From contig JAKSOF010000020.1 in NCBI GenBank assembly GCA_024405735.1, forward strand, positions 1 through 35,269: a DNA stretch of 35,269 nt. Reading direction: 5' to 3'. Below, piece by piece: positions 7,955 through 14,909 of the stretch. The notes under the pieces were generated by a model. That model saw nothing but the letters and a program-made list of their open reading frames with translations. It was not told the origin of the DNA and made no database searches. Position numbers and translations under genes: made by a program. The DNA comes from Victivallaceae bacterium (lineage in GTDB: Bacteria; Verrucomicrobiota; Lentisphaeria; Victivallales; Victivallaceae). Each line of letters begins with the position of its first letter. Within the stretch, counting starts at the first letter, position 1.

Positions 7955-9154
7955 ATGAAAATAGAACGCATTGAATACATGGAACGCCTGCAGAGCTGGC
8001 GCAATAAGCAAATCATCAAGGTCATCACCGGTGTCCGCCGATGCGGAAAATCATTTCTTCTGAAAATGTATCAGGAGTGGCTGCGATCACAAGGTATCTC
8101 TCCGGAATGCATCGTTTCCGTGAATCTTGAGGACTTGGACAACAAGCCGCTGCGCGATCCCAATGCGCTTCATTCCTACATCAAGGACAGGCTGAAACCG
8201 GGCAAGATGACCTATGTGTTTGTGGATGAGGTGCAATTGTGCAAAGATTTTCCGGAAGTCATTGACAGCATCTATATCCGTTCCAATGTGGACATTTATC
8301 TTACCGGATCGAATGCGAATCTCCTTTCCCACGAGATCGCCACTATGCTTTCGGGACGTTATGTTGAAATCAAGATGCTGCCGTTGTCATTTCATGAATT
8401 TACGGAGATGCGGGGCGGCGGCGAACGCTCCCGTCTGTACGCCGAATATGTCGGCGGCAGTTCATTCCCGTACGCTGGCACACTGCTGGACTCGCCGCGG
8501 GAATTGCAAGATTACCTTGAGGGGATCTACAGCACCATCTTGTTGAAAGACATCGTCCAAAGGCGGAAAATCCCCGATCCTCTGATGCTGGACAGCGTGG
8601 CGAAGTTCGTGTTCGACAGCATCGGCAGCGAACTTTCGACACGAAGAATTGCCGACACGCTGACATCTGATGGTCGCAAGTCCGATTCAAGGACTGTCGA
8701 GAGGTATCTGGATGCTTTGCTTGAGAGTTTCCTTATATACAGAGTAGACAGATACGATGTCAAGGGGAAACAGCTGTTGAAAACTATGGAAAAGTATTAT
8801 GTGGTAGATCCCGGTCTCCGCCGTCATCTTCTTTCGGGACACTCACAGGATGTTGGACATATTTTGGAAAATGTGGTCTTTCTGGAGATGCTTCGGCGCG
8901 GATACAAGGTGCGCATAGGAAAAATCGGAAGTTTGGAAATTGATTTTGTGGCGGAGAATTCCAATGGTCCGGAGTACTACCAAGTCGCGGCGACGGTACG
9001 CGACGCGGAAACACTTCGGCGCGAACTTGCGCCGCTTCAGAAAATTCATGACCACTATCCGAAGTTCCTGTTGACTCTGGACGAGGATCCGTCTGATGAC
9101 TTCAACGGGATACGCAAGCTTAACGTCCTGGATTGGCTGTTGCGCGGACATTAA
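7955..9154 (+). CDS. AAA ATPase with DUF4143 (predicted ATP-binding protein)
   Basis: 399 residues. An N-terminal AAA_14-type ATPase has Walker A GVRRCGKS (26-33), Walker B VFVDEVQ (88-94) and the LTGSNANLL sensor (117-125). The C-terminal DUF4143 region (about 200-370) resembles a degenerate PD-(D/E)XK fold: E305, EID at 328-330 and YYQVA at 341-345, where Q replaces the usual acidic or lysine residue. The cellular role of this family is unknown. It is common in genome islands of gut bacteria and archaea. The ATG at 7955 follows CAGGAGA; an earlier in-frame ATG lies inside the promoter and was rejected. Composition is nearer the island than the backbone. Confidence 0.85.
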   Translation: MKIERIEYMERLQSWRNKQIIKVITGVRRCGKSFLLKMYQEWLRSQGISPECIVSVNLEDLDNKPLRDPNALHSYIKDRLKPGKMTYVFVDEVQLCKDFPEVIDSIYIRSNVDIYLTGSNANLLSHEIATMLSGRYVEIKMLPLSFHEFTEMRGGGERSRLYAEYVGGSSFPYAGTLLDSPRELQDYLEGIYSTILLKDIVQRRKIPDPLMLDSVAKFVFDSIGSELSTRRIADTLTSDGRKSDSRTVERYLDALLESFLIYRVDRYDVKGKQLLKTMEKYYVVDPGLRRHLLSGHSQDVGHILENVVFLEMLRRGYKVRIGKIGSLEIDFVAENSNGPEYYQVAATVRDAETLRRELAPLQKIHDHYPKFLLTLDEDPSDDFNGIRKLNVLDWLLRGH

Positions 9155-9259
9155 CGGTGGTATGAGAAAAGAAACGGGTTGCAAAACCTTATTCGGCAAC
9201 ATCTGATTTATCTCAGCGCGACATCCTTGCGTACTGACGATACGGGTGTTAAAAAGATG

Positions 9260-9303
9260 CGTCCGGCACGTCTGAAAGCCACACGTCGGACGCTTCGGAC
9301 GGG
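9260..9303 (+). repeat. inner hairpin repeat, left copy
   Basis: A 44-bp imperfect palindrome: CGTCCG, internal loop, CGTCTGA, loop, TCGGACG, internal loop CTT, CGGACG. It matches 14644-14687 at 37 of 44 positions with the same length and orientation. It lies between the convergent ends of the ATPase gene and the minus-strand cassette. No T-run follows it. Confidence 0.8.
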
Positions 9304-9329
9304 TTGCACTCCTTGCGGAATAAAGCTCC

Positions 9330-9947
9330 TTATTGTATGTTATCGCGGAGATACTTGATCTCTATTGCTGTCGGCTTGTTCCAATCGCCCGATTCTCGAA
9401 AAATGTTGATGCCGACGAGCGGAACAAGCTTGTGATTTTCCAATTCATAGTAAGTTGCCGCTGTTTTCTGACAGCCCAATTGATGCCCGATCACAACTCC
9501 AACCTTTTTCCCATGGTGCATAAATCCGGGAGAACCGAATACATTGTCGACCTCACACCATTTGCCGTCAATTTTCTGAAAAACAAGCCAACCGCAACCG
9601 CCGGAACCGCAATTCCCGTCAAATAAGATTCGTTCCGCCACGCCGTCCCCGTCAAAATCGACGTCAAAGTATTCGATTTCATGATTGTATTCGCGCATAC
9701 CCCGCATTTCGACGAGTTCCTTGTCGTAGCAATCCTGAAACTCTTTCGGCAGATCATTAAAATGCGTCCTCGCGGAAACAAAGTGATGACCGTCAATTAC
9801 CGTCGACACGAGTTTCGCCGCAAACGAGATCGGTTTGTCATCGACCGTCCACTTTGGTGGATCGGGCAACTTGTTTTTTGCGGCAAAAAGAGTGCCTCCG
9901 CCTATGCCAAGCAAAGTGGCAGCCAAAAGATTCCCAACTTTTTTCAT
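9330..9947 (-). CDS. secreted protein with DxDxDG calcium-loop motif, function unknown
   Basis: 205 residues. The signal peptide (1-22, ending LFAA) is followed by a globular region with YFDVDFDGDGVAERILFD (93-110), the loop seen in VCBS/FG-GAP-like and dockerin-type calcium-binding segments. Five cysteines (73, 113, 118, 131, 159) suggest disulfides outside the cytoplasm. It is the last gene of the minus-strand cassette, 72 nt after the preceding one. RBS AAAGG lies eight bases before the ATG. I do not recognise the family; with the rest of the cassette exported, an envelope or immunity role is only a guess. Confidence 0.65.
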   Translation of the reverse strand: MKKVGNLLAATLLGIGGGTLFAAKNKLPDPPKWTVDDKPISFAAKLVSTVIDGHHFVSARTHFNDLPKEFQDCYDKELVEMRGMREYNHEIEYFDVDFDGDGVAERILFDGNCGSGGCGWLVFQKIDGKWCEVDNVFGSPGFMHHGKKVGVVIGHQLGCQKTAATYYELENHKLVPLVGINIFRESGDWNKPTAIEIKYLRDNIQ

Positions 9948-10019
9948 GAAACAACCTTTCGTGATGTACTCTGCTTCTCAACCATTGTCTTCGCATTGTA
10001 CAAAAATGTATTTTTCTAT

Positions 10020-10697
10020 TTATAATCTGACACTCTTTCTCACTTCTGCAAACAGACTTAAAAATGCTTTCCACAGGGGACTTGACGGCCAAGCATTGGA
10101 ACCATAAACACGCAGATCATCGCCATTTTTCATGCAGATATGTAAATTCCAAAATGTTCCATCGCAAATTCCATCAGCGCAATACCTGTTTCGCCACTGT
10201 GAAAAATCGATCTGTTTTAGAATATTATTGAATTGTGTACACGCTTGTTGAGAAAGACGTTGCGATGCCATACGCCAAGACGCTTCATCTTCACGATACC
10301 GCCGTCCAGCAGCAGCATAGAGATAATAAATCGTGGACGATTCCACGTCTAAATAAAAATCCTCGCTAAATTCACCAGGGGCTCCATGTTCTTCATAATG
10401 AATGAAGCGGATATCTGTAAGCCTGATATTATGGATGGACAAATTACTTTCTTTTGCAGTATGCTTATATTGCTCTCTTTCCGATTCTTCAAGTTTCTTT
10501 TTTATATCAAAAGATTCCGAAATCGCCGTAACAGGCATTGTCGAAAAGCATCCGCGCACAAGAGCGCATACGGGGTTTTGAGAGTCATATTGAAGCACCC
10601 AGTATGCAGCAAGACCGGCAAGGACAATCGCTATCCCCAAAAAAATCATAACTCGGTAAAAAAAACGTTTTGGTCTACTTACATCCGTCATTTCCAT
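10020..10697 (-). CDS. membrane-anchored protein with C-terminal DGTxW...GSNAWP domain
   Basis: 225 residues. A short basic N-terminus is followed by one transmembrane helix (about 14-36), so the rest probably faces the periplasm. The C-terminal segment has DGTFWNLHI, then a short gap, then VYGSNAWPSSPLWKAF. I have seen the DGTxW-(x)n-GSNAxP pattern in short uncharacterised bacterial proteins, but I cannot name a family. Composition is AT-rich relative to the backbone. It is the fourth gene of the minus-strand cassette, with a 202-nt gap before it, so it may have its own promoter. Confidence 0.65.
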   Translation of the reverse strand: MEMTDVSRPKRFFYRVMIFLGIAIVLAGLAAYWVLQYDSQNPVCALVRGCFSTMPVTAISESFDIKKKLEESEREQYKHTAKESNLSIHNIRLTDIRFIHYEEHGAPGEFSEDFYLDVESSTIYYLYAAAGRRYREDEASWRMASQRLSQQACTQFNNILKQIDFSQWRNRYCADGICDGTFWNLHICMKNGDDLRVYGSNAWPSSPLWKAFLSLFAEVRKSVRL

Positions 10698-10899
10698 TTT
10701 TAAGTCCCTGTAACTGAATTTCTATCCACTAACGCACATCGGTAGATTCTGATATTTTTTACCATTCATGCAAATGCTATTACGACCAAACGTTACCTTT
10801 TGTGTGTTTCGTGTTTCATTCTATGCATAGCCAAAGAATTCGGTATTTCTCTTCGTGATGTTGCTCTTCGTAAACTTAAGTTCGAGCTTTGTTTCAATT
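10698..10899. other. 202-nt gap inside the minus-strand cassette
   Basis: No open frame, tRNA or clear hairpin is seen. It is AT-rich. No convincing -35/-10 pair was found for the gene at 10020-10697, although weak AT-rich candidates exist. Confidence 0.4.
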
Positions 10900-11937
10900 T
10901 CATTGCGAAACTGATTCTTTCCACCACATTTCAAGCCCCCCATTCTTTTTGCTTTCATCCAAAGAATCTGCCAATGTAGTTAATATACGCAATTTGTCAT
11001 ATTCGCTTTTGTTAAGCGTATTTTTAATGTCACTTTGCAAATTCACGAATTGGCATTGCACATCATAATTTGCCCATTTTAGCCAATTTTTATGCCCCAT
11101 TTTAGCCAACATTCGAGACATCTGCTCAATGCTTTTATCTCGGTTCTTAAACCACTTCGCAACTTTTGTATTTATAATCGTCAATTTCTTAGAAGCTCGC
11201 CACATATAGGGAGACAGTATTGTAAAAGAAATAAAATCTGAAAACTCTTTCAGCAATGACTTTTTTAAATCGCCAATCGCTTTACTTATTTCAATAAAAC
11301 TTGGATCATCCGGAGAATATCTCGTCAATAATGAAGCATCAAGTAATCGAACACAATCTCTCACATACCCATAATGAGCAATCGTCTTCTCAATTATAAT
11401 ATCACTGGGGATATCAATATCTCCTATTTTTTCATCAAGTATTTGCCTCTGATATGTAGTTAAGTACTGTACTCGCTGATATTCAGGTTGAACAAAATCA
11501 TCAACAGAATACGACAATCTTTCTCGCATTGATGAGTCTCGATATTGCCTCGGGAAAACAAAGCAGGAACACTGCTTTTTAGAATTTTTTTCTGATAAAA
11601 TTTTTTCTTGATCAGAATAAAAGTTTACCATATTACGAAAATCGGAAAGTGTAAAAAGTGCGATAGATTTTCGCAAATGTTGATAGGCGGCTTTAAACAA
11701 ATTTTCCTTCTCTAATTCTGAAAGTGTTGATTGCAAATCTTTCACATTGACAGAATCGTTGACAGAATCGTTCGGTAAAATTTCTGACGTAAATGATGGC
11801 GTTGAAAAAGATGGCGACAGATGAGATATTCTTTGCGAAGTTGGAGAGTTTTTCTGATACAAATAAAAGCCACCCACAGTTATGCCTATCGCAATGAGCA
11901 AAAAGATTACACCAATTACAAGCTTTTTTCTGTTCAT
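10900..11937 (-). CDS. membrane-anchored paralogue of the 13126-14139 protein, function unknown
   Basis: 345 residues. One N-terminal transmembrane helix (about 6-25), then a Ser/Thr/Pro-rich linker and a mostly helical domain. The last 60 residues clearly match the end of the 13126-14139 protein: WLKWANYDVQCQF against WLKTSKEDVRFQCQ, then SEYDKL against AEWEEL, then TLADS against TVADS, and a terminal WW followed by K/N and E. The start at 11937 has AAAGGGA seven bases upstream. An ATG at 11958 that overlaps the previous TGA gives a near-duplicate MNRK start and is the alternative. The linker contains a perfect 12-bp tandem duplication (NDSVNDSV). AT-rich, probably acquired. Confidence 0.7.
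   Translation of the reverse strand: MNRKKLVIGVIFLLIAIGITVGGFYLYQKNSPTSQRISHLSPSFSTPSFTSEILPNDSVNDSVNVKDLQSTLSELEKENLFKAAYQHLRKSIALFTLSDFRNMVNFYSDQEKILSEKNSKKQCSCFVFPRQYRDSSMRERLSYSVDDFVQPEYQRVQYLTTYQRQILDEKIGDIDIPSDIIIEKTIAHYGYVRDCVRLLDASLLTRYSPDDPSFIEISKAIGDLKKSLLKEFSDFISFTILSPYMWRASKKLTIINTKVAKWFKNRDKSIEQMSRMLAKMGHKNWLKWANYDVQCQFVNLQSDIKNTLNKSEYDKLRILTTLADSLDESKKNGGLEMWWKESVSQ
11747..11770. repeat. 12-bp tandem duplication in coding sequence
   Basis: TTGACAGAATCG is present twice in a row without change, adding an in-frame NDSV to the linker behind the membrane anchor of the 10900-11937 protein. This looks like a recent slippage event. Confidence 0.9.
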
Positions 11938-11957
11938 AACATTTCCCTTTCTATTCA

Positions 11958-13133
11958 TCACATTTCCAATATCGAATCGACAGGTAATTCCCACACCGTG
12001 TCGCTTTCTATTTCCAAAGGCGAATCTATAGGAAAATCCAGCGTGGTATCCGAAGATATTCCCCACGCCTTTAAATCGTCGATGGTAAGATATTTGCTGT
12101 TTTGATAATTGTGCCACATTCGTACCGCATTGTCAACGATAAAGTAACTTCCGATGGAGACCGCCAATACACACCATCCTCCAGGACACGCACCAAGAAA
12201 AACAGTCACCCCCACGCACGATCCCACGAAGGTTCCTTTTACTGCTGCATCTGCAATTTTTTGTTGAAATTCCGGTTTTATAATATCGCCACCAAGATAT
12301 TGGTAGGCCGCATATCCTGCATCCGCTGCAAATACTAATAACCCTGCTTGAGCACCGACTTTTATTGACACTAACAAACGACCATTCTCTGTCATCAAAC
12401 CATTGCCAATCTCTATCTTTTCAACTCCCGCCTTATTACAAATATCTTCCGGAATAAGTTTAAGCTGATCCTTGCGGCTTATTGGCCCCATATTCGGATT
12501 CATTTTCGGTGACGTCATCACCTTGTCAAGATTTCCCATCTTCAAATTTATAAAATCTTTGGTTTTTCTGGAAAAAAAATCTTCAAATTTTGTCAGCCGA
12601 ACCGGTCCCATTTTTTCGTGCAATGAGACTCCATCTAACCCGACCTGCAAAACGTCTGATGACCTGAATTGTTGCGTAGCAAGATTAATTTCATCATAGA
12701 TAAATTTTGCCTGCTTGTTTCGTATGGCATCTGCGACCAATCGAGCGGCGGATTTTTCCGCTTCAGATGATGTTGAACTAGCTAATGTCTCTTTGATCCA
12801 ATTCTCACACCATCTGGCAGAAAGTTCATACGTAGATCTCCCCCCCGCGGTCGACTGCATAGCTGCTTTCCCTGCCCAACTAGAATAAGCCTTTACCTCA
12901 TGGATTTCAATTTGCCCCGTTGCCAAGCGATAAATTTTATCAGGTCCGTGCAAATTAGGATCAATTTTATATGGTATAAGCTTTCTGCCTGCAGGTTGAT
13001 AAATATCGTCAACCAGAGATTCTCCGAAAAATCCTTTTAAATCTGTCGGAGCCGCTGTTGCAGGACTCGCAAGCGATAACGAATTCGCAATAATCCCTAT
13101 TGCGAAAACTGCGAGCATTTTAATTTTATTCAT
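11958..13133 (-). CDS. secreted protein with possible PD-(D/E)XK nuclease motif (effector candidate)
   Basis: 391 residues. Signal peptide 1-28 (ending SPATAA). Residues 63-81 read GPDKIYRLATGQIEIHEVK: D65, then E79-V80-K81 on a predicted beta-strand, the spacing expected for a PD-(D/E)XK nuclease core. The following segment SSWAGKAAMQSTAGG (84-98) is Gly/Ala-rich. Residues about 261-282 and 299-336 are hydrophobic and glycine-rich and could insert in a membrane. The C-terminus is a 16-residue tandem duplication (SDTTLDFPIDSPLEIE, then SDTVWELPVDSILEM). The ATG at 13133 starts a proper signal peptide and overlaps the previous gene by 8 nt. Flanked on both sides by paralogous partners. Nuclease activity is inference; a pore-forming role is the main alternative. 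Confidence 0.68.
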   Translation of the reverse strand: MNKIKMLAVFAIGIIANSLSLASPATAAPTDLKGFFGESLVDDIYQPAGRKLIPYKIDPNLHGPDKIYRLATGQIEIHEVKAYSSWAGKAAMQSTAGGRSTYELSARWCENWIKETLASSTSSEAEKSAARLVADAIRNKQAKFIYDEINLATQQFRSSDVLQVGLDGVSLHEKMGPVRLTKFEDFFSRKTKDFINLKMGNLDKVMTSPKMNPNMGPISRKDQLKLIPEDICNKAGVEKIEIGNGLMTENGRLLVSIKVGAQAGLLVFAADAGYAAYQYLGGDIIKPEFQQKIADAAVKGTFVGSCVGVTVFLGACPGGWCVLAVSIGSYFIVDNAVRMWHNYQNSKYLTIDDLKAWGISSDTTLDFPIDSPLEIESDTVWELPVDSILEM

Positions 13134-14139
13134 TCCACCACGCGCTTGCTCCCCATTGTTTACTTGGATCATTGGAATCTGCTACCGTTGCAATTTCCTT
13201 AAGTTCTTCCCATTCAGCACTACCAAGTCTATCCTTAATGTCCCTAATTACAGCTTGGCACTGAAAACGAACATCTTCTTTTGAAGTCTTCAGCCATTCC
13301 TTATGAAAACTGTGGCACATTTGAATTGTTGCATTTTCGATTTTTTTCTTGTCGTCTAGACCTAACCATTTAAATGTTGCAATGTAGAGCCCTTTTGAAG
13401 CTTCCGCCAAGGCCGGACTAATTATATTGTATGAAACATATATACATCTTTGCGTAATGGCTTGTTCTTTTAAAAAATTCACTTTTTTATATGCCGAAAA
13501 ATATTTTTGCTTTTCGCTTTCTGTCGCTCCCATTGGATATGTTTTTTCCAACATTGCCAAATATACCTTAAGGCTTTCTTTGATGATATTATATTGCTCC
13601 ATAACTTCTAGTGCAGTACTTCCTTCTACTACAGGAAAAACTTGTTCCATCGCCTTTTTATAGTTAATCTTGTCCGCAGTGCGGAGTTTATCCCAAGTAG
13701 CATAATCGACAATCGCTTTATAAACCAAGCCAACAGGACCCGGCGCTATCACAGGAATTATTATATTAACGCTTTGAAATTTTATAATCTCCCACGTTGT
13801 GGGGTCTTCGGGAGTGACAAAATCTGATTTTGACTGACGCGTATTTTGAGCAGATAACACCTTAAGATGTTTTTTCACGTGCTCCAAGGCAAATTGAATA
13901 TTATTCACAGAATAGTTTTCTTGAATATGCTTGTTGATTAGATGATAAGCAAGGCTATATTCATGTCTTTCGTCAAGATAATTCACTTCTTCTTGAATTT
14001 TTTGAAAATCATCACTTGGCGACTTTTCTTTTGTCATATCGACAATTTCTACATTTGCGTAATTAGCAAATGTAGAATTCCCAGATAGAATTACAGTTAC
14101 CATTGCGATATAAGTAGCAATTTTACAAAATCTTTTCAC
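13126..14139 (-). CDS. secreted helical protein, first gene of the accessory cassette
   Basis: 337 residues, probably starting at GTG (14139). That start gives a complete signal peptide (KRFCKIATYIAMVTVILSG to the cleavage site STFA) with AAGGAAG upstream, while the longer open frame only reads through the structured leader. The mature part is mostly helical with one hydrophobic stretch (VNIIIPVIAPGPVGLVY). The C-terminal 60 residues are homologous to the 10900-11937 protein, ending in ADSNDPSK and WWNE. Function unknown. Exported partner or immunity protein for the neighbouring nuclease-like protein is one reading, and structural partner is another. AT-rich. Confidence 0.7.
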   Translation of the reverse strand: MKRFCKIATYIAMVTVILSGNSTFANYANVEIVDMTKEKSPSDDFQKIQEEVNYLDERHEYSLAYHLINKHIQENYSVNNIQFALEHVKKHLKVLSAQNTRQSKSDFVTPEDPTTWEIIKFQSVNIIIPVIAPGPVGLVYKAIVDYATWDKLRTADKINYKKAMEQVFPVVEGSTALEVMEQYNIIKESLKVYLAMLEKTYPMGATESEKQKYFSAYKKVNFLKEQAITQRCIYVSYNIISPALAEASKGLYIATFKWLGLDDKKKIENATIQMCHSFHKEWLKTSKEDVRFQCQAVIRDIKDRLGSAEWEELKEIATVADSNDPSKQWGASAWWNE

Positions 14140-14222
14140 AATAATCTTCCTTTTACAATGAAATTCGACATCTTTGATAAACTGACTACTGGGGAAGGAC
14201 ATATTTCTTACACGCAAGGCAT

Positions 14223-14387
14223 AAAAAAAGCCGAACGCTCCCGCGTGCACGCATAGAGGCCCGACCAAGAGCCCGCAATGAAACACAACGAAGCGTCCGG
14301 CAAGATGGATAGGCACACCACCTCACCGGATACATTTCTGCCATTTCATTGCAAATATGATTTCTACTTGGTCGGTTTCTATGCGTA
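14223..14387 (-). promoter_or_regulatory. structured 5' leader with alternative folds (attenuator or ncRNA candidate)
   Basis: In the minus-strand leader, three nested stems can form: ACGCATAGA...CCGACCAAG (14249-14269) with CTTGGTCGG...TCTATGCGT (14367-14387), GCAATGAAA (14275-14283) with TTTCATTGC (14344-14352), and TCCGG (14296-14300) with CCGGA (14326-14330). Alternatively GCCGGACGC (complement of 14293-14301) pairs with GCGTTCGGC (complement of 14230-14238), directly followed by seven T (14223-14229). The two folds use the same bases and exclude each other, as in attenuators. Confidence 0.55.
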
Positions 14388-14463
14388 TTTGCTGAAATAT
14401 ATCGGTTTTTCAAACAACAAGTGCTGATGCGCATTGCAACACCATCACCAACACAACTGACAT

Positions 14464-14492
14464 ATTATAGATGTATTATCGATAAAAATCAA
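14464..14492 (-). promoter_or_regulatory. promoter of the accessory cassette
   Basis: On the minus strand: -35 TTGATT (14487-14492), 17-nt spacer, perfect -10 TATAAT (14464-14469). The start would be near 14457, leaving a leader of about 320 nt before the GTG at 14139. No other gene lies between 14140 and 14909. That stretch holds this promoter, the structured leader and the right copies of the two repeats; nothing else was seen. Confidence 0.7.
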
Positions 14493-14643
14493 GCGAATAT
14501 ATCATTGTTTTTGTATTTTCACAGTTACTACCGATTCACTAGATGCTCAATGTTCGGCTAAAAAAGCAGCATTGTGGCTTTTTCGCGTTGCTATTATCAA
14601 AGCAATTTGAGCGCGATGCAGGACATAAGGAGTTGAAAAACTC

Positions 14644-14687
14644 CGTCCGGGCCGTCCGAAAACCAGAGTTCGGACGCTTCGGACGGG
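14644..14687 (+). repeat. inner hairpin repeat, right copy
   Basis: CGTCCG, internal loop, CGTCCGAA, 8-nt loop, TTCGGACG, internal loop CTT, CGGACG. The partner is at 9260-9303 (37 of 44 identical). This copy has the more perfect stem. Confidence 0.8.
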
Positions 14688-14747
14688 TGTTTATAAGTCC
14701 TAAAAAAACAAGAGCACCGGCTTATTTAGCCAATGCCCTTGATGTTC

Positions 14748-14822
14748 GGGAACCGATTTGGGGAATCCCTCTTAAAGTCTCCCACGCAGGCGTGGTCCTC
14801 CGTCGCTTGGCGAGCTTTGGAG
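14748..14822 (+). repeat. island-flanking hairpin repeat, right copy (outer pair)
   Basis: Ungapped match to 7675-7749 in the same orientation. Contains hairpins CCACG-CAGG-CGTGG (14782-14795) and CCTCCG-TCGC-TTG-GCGA (from 14797), closed by GGAG. Together with the left copy it brackets the accessory island. Confidence 0.8.
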
Positions 14823-14909
14823 GATAACGATGGGATACTCGCGGTTTCGCGCAATGTCAAGTGAAAATCACGCCGGAAACGCGATGTCGTTGGGCGACGA
14901 AATTTCCGA

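Noticed and set aside
9260-9303. Terminator between the convergent ATPase and cassette genes
   Set aside because: The hairpin is strong but no T-run follows on either strand, and its second copy at 14644 is not at a gene end.
14140-14316. N-terminal extension of the first cassette gene
   Set aside because: It reads through the structured leader and T-run. The GTG at 14139 gives a clean signal peptide with an RBS.
14249-14387. Integron attC site
   Set aside because: The length and nested symmetry recall attC, but the RYYYAAC and GTTRRRY core boxes are not at the ends, and no integron integrase is present.
14543-14827. 94-codon plus-strand frame
   Set aside because: It consists mostly of the inner and outer repeat copies and has no RBS.
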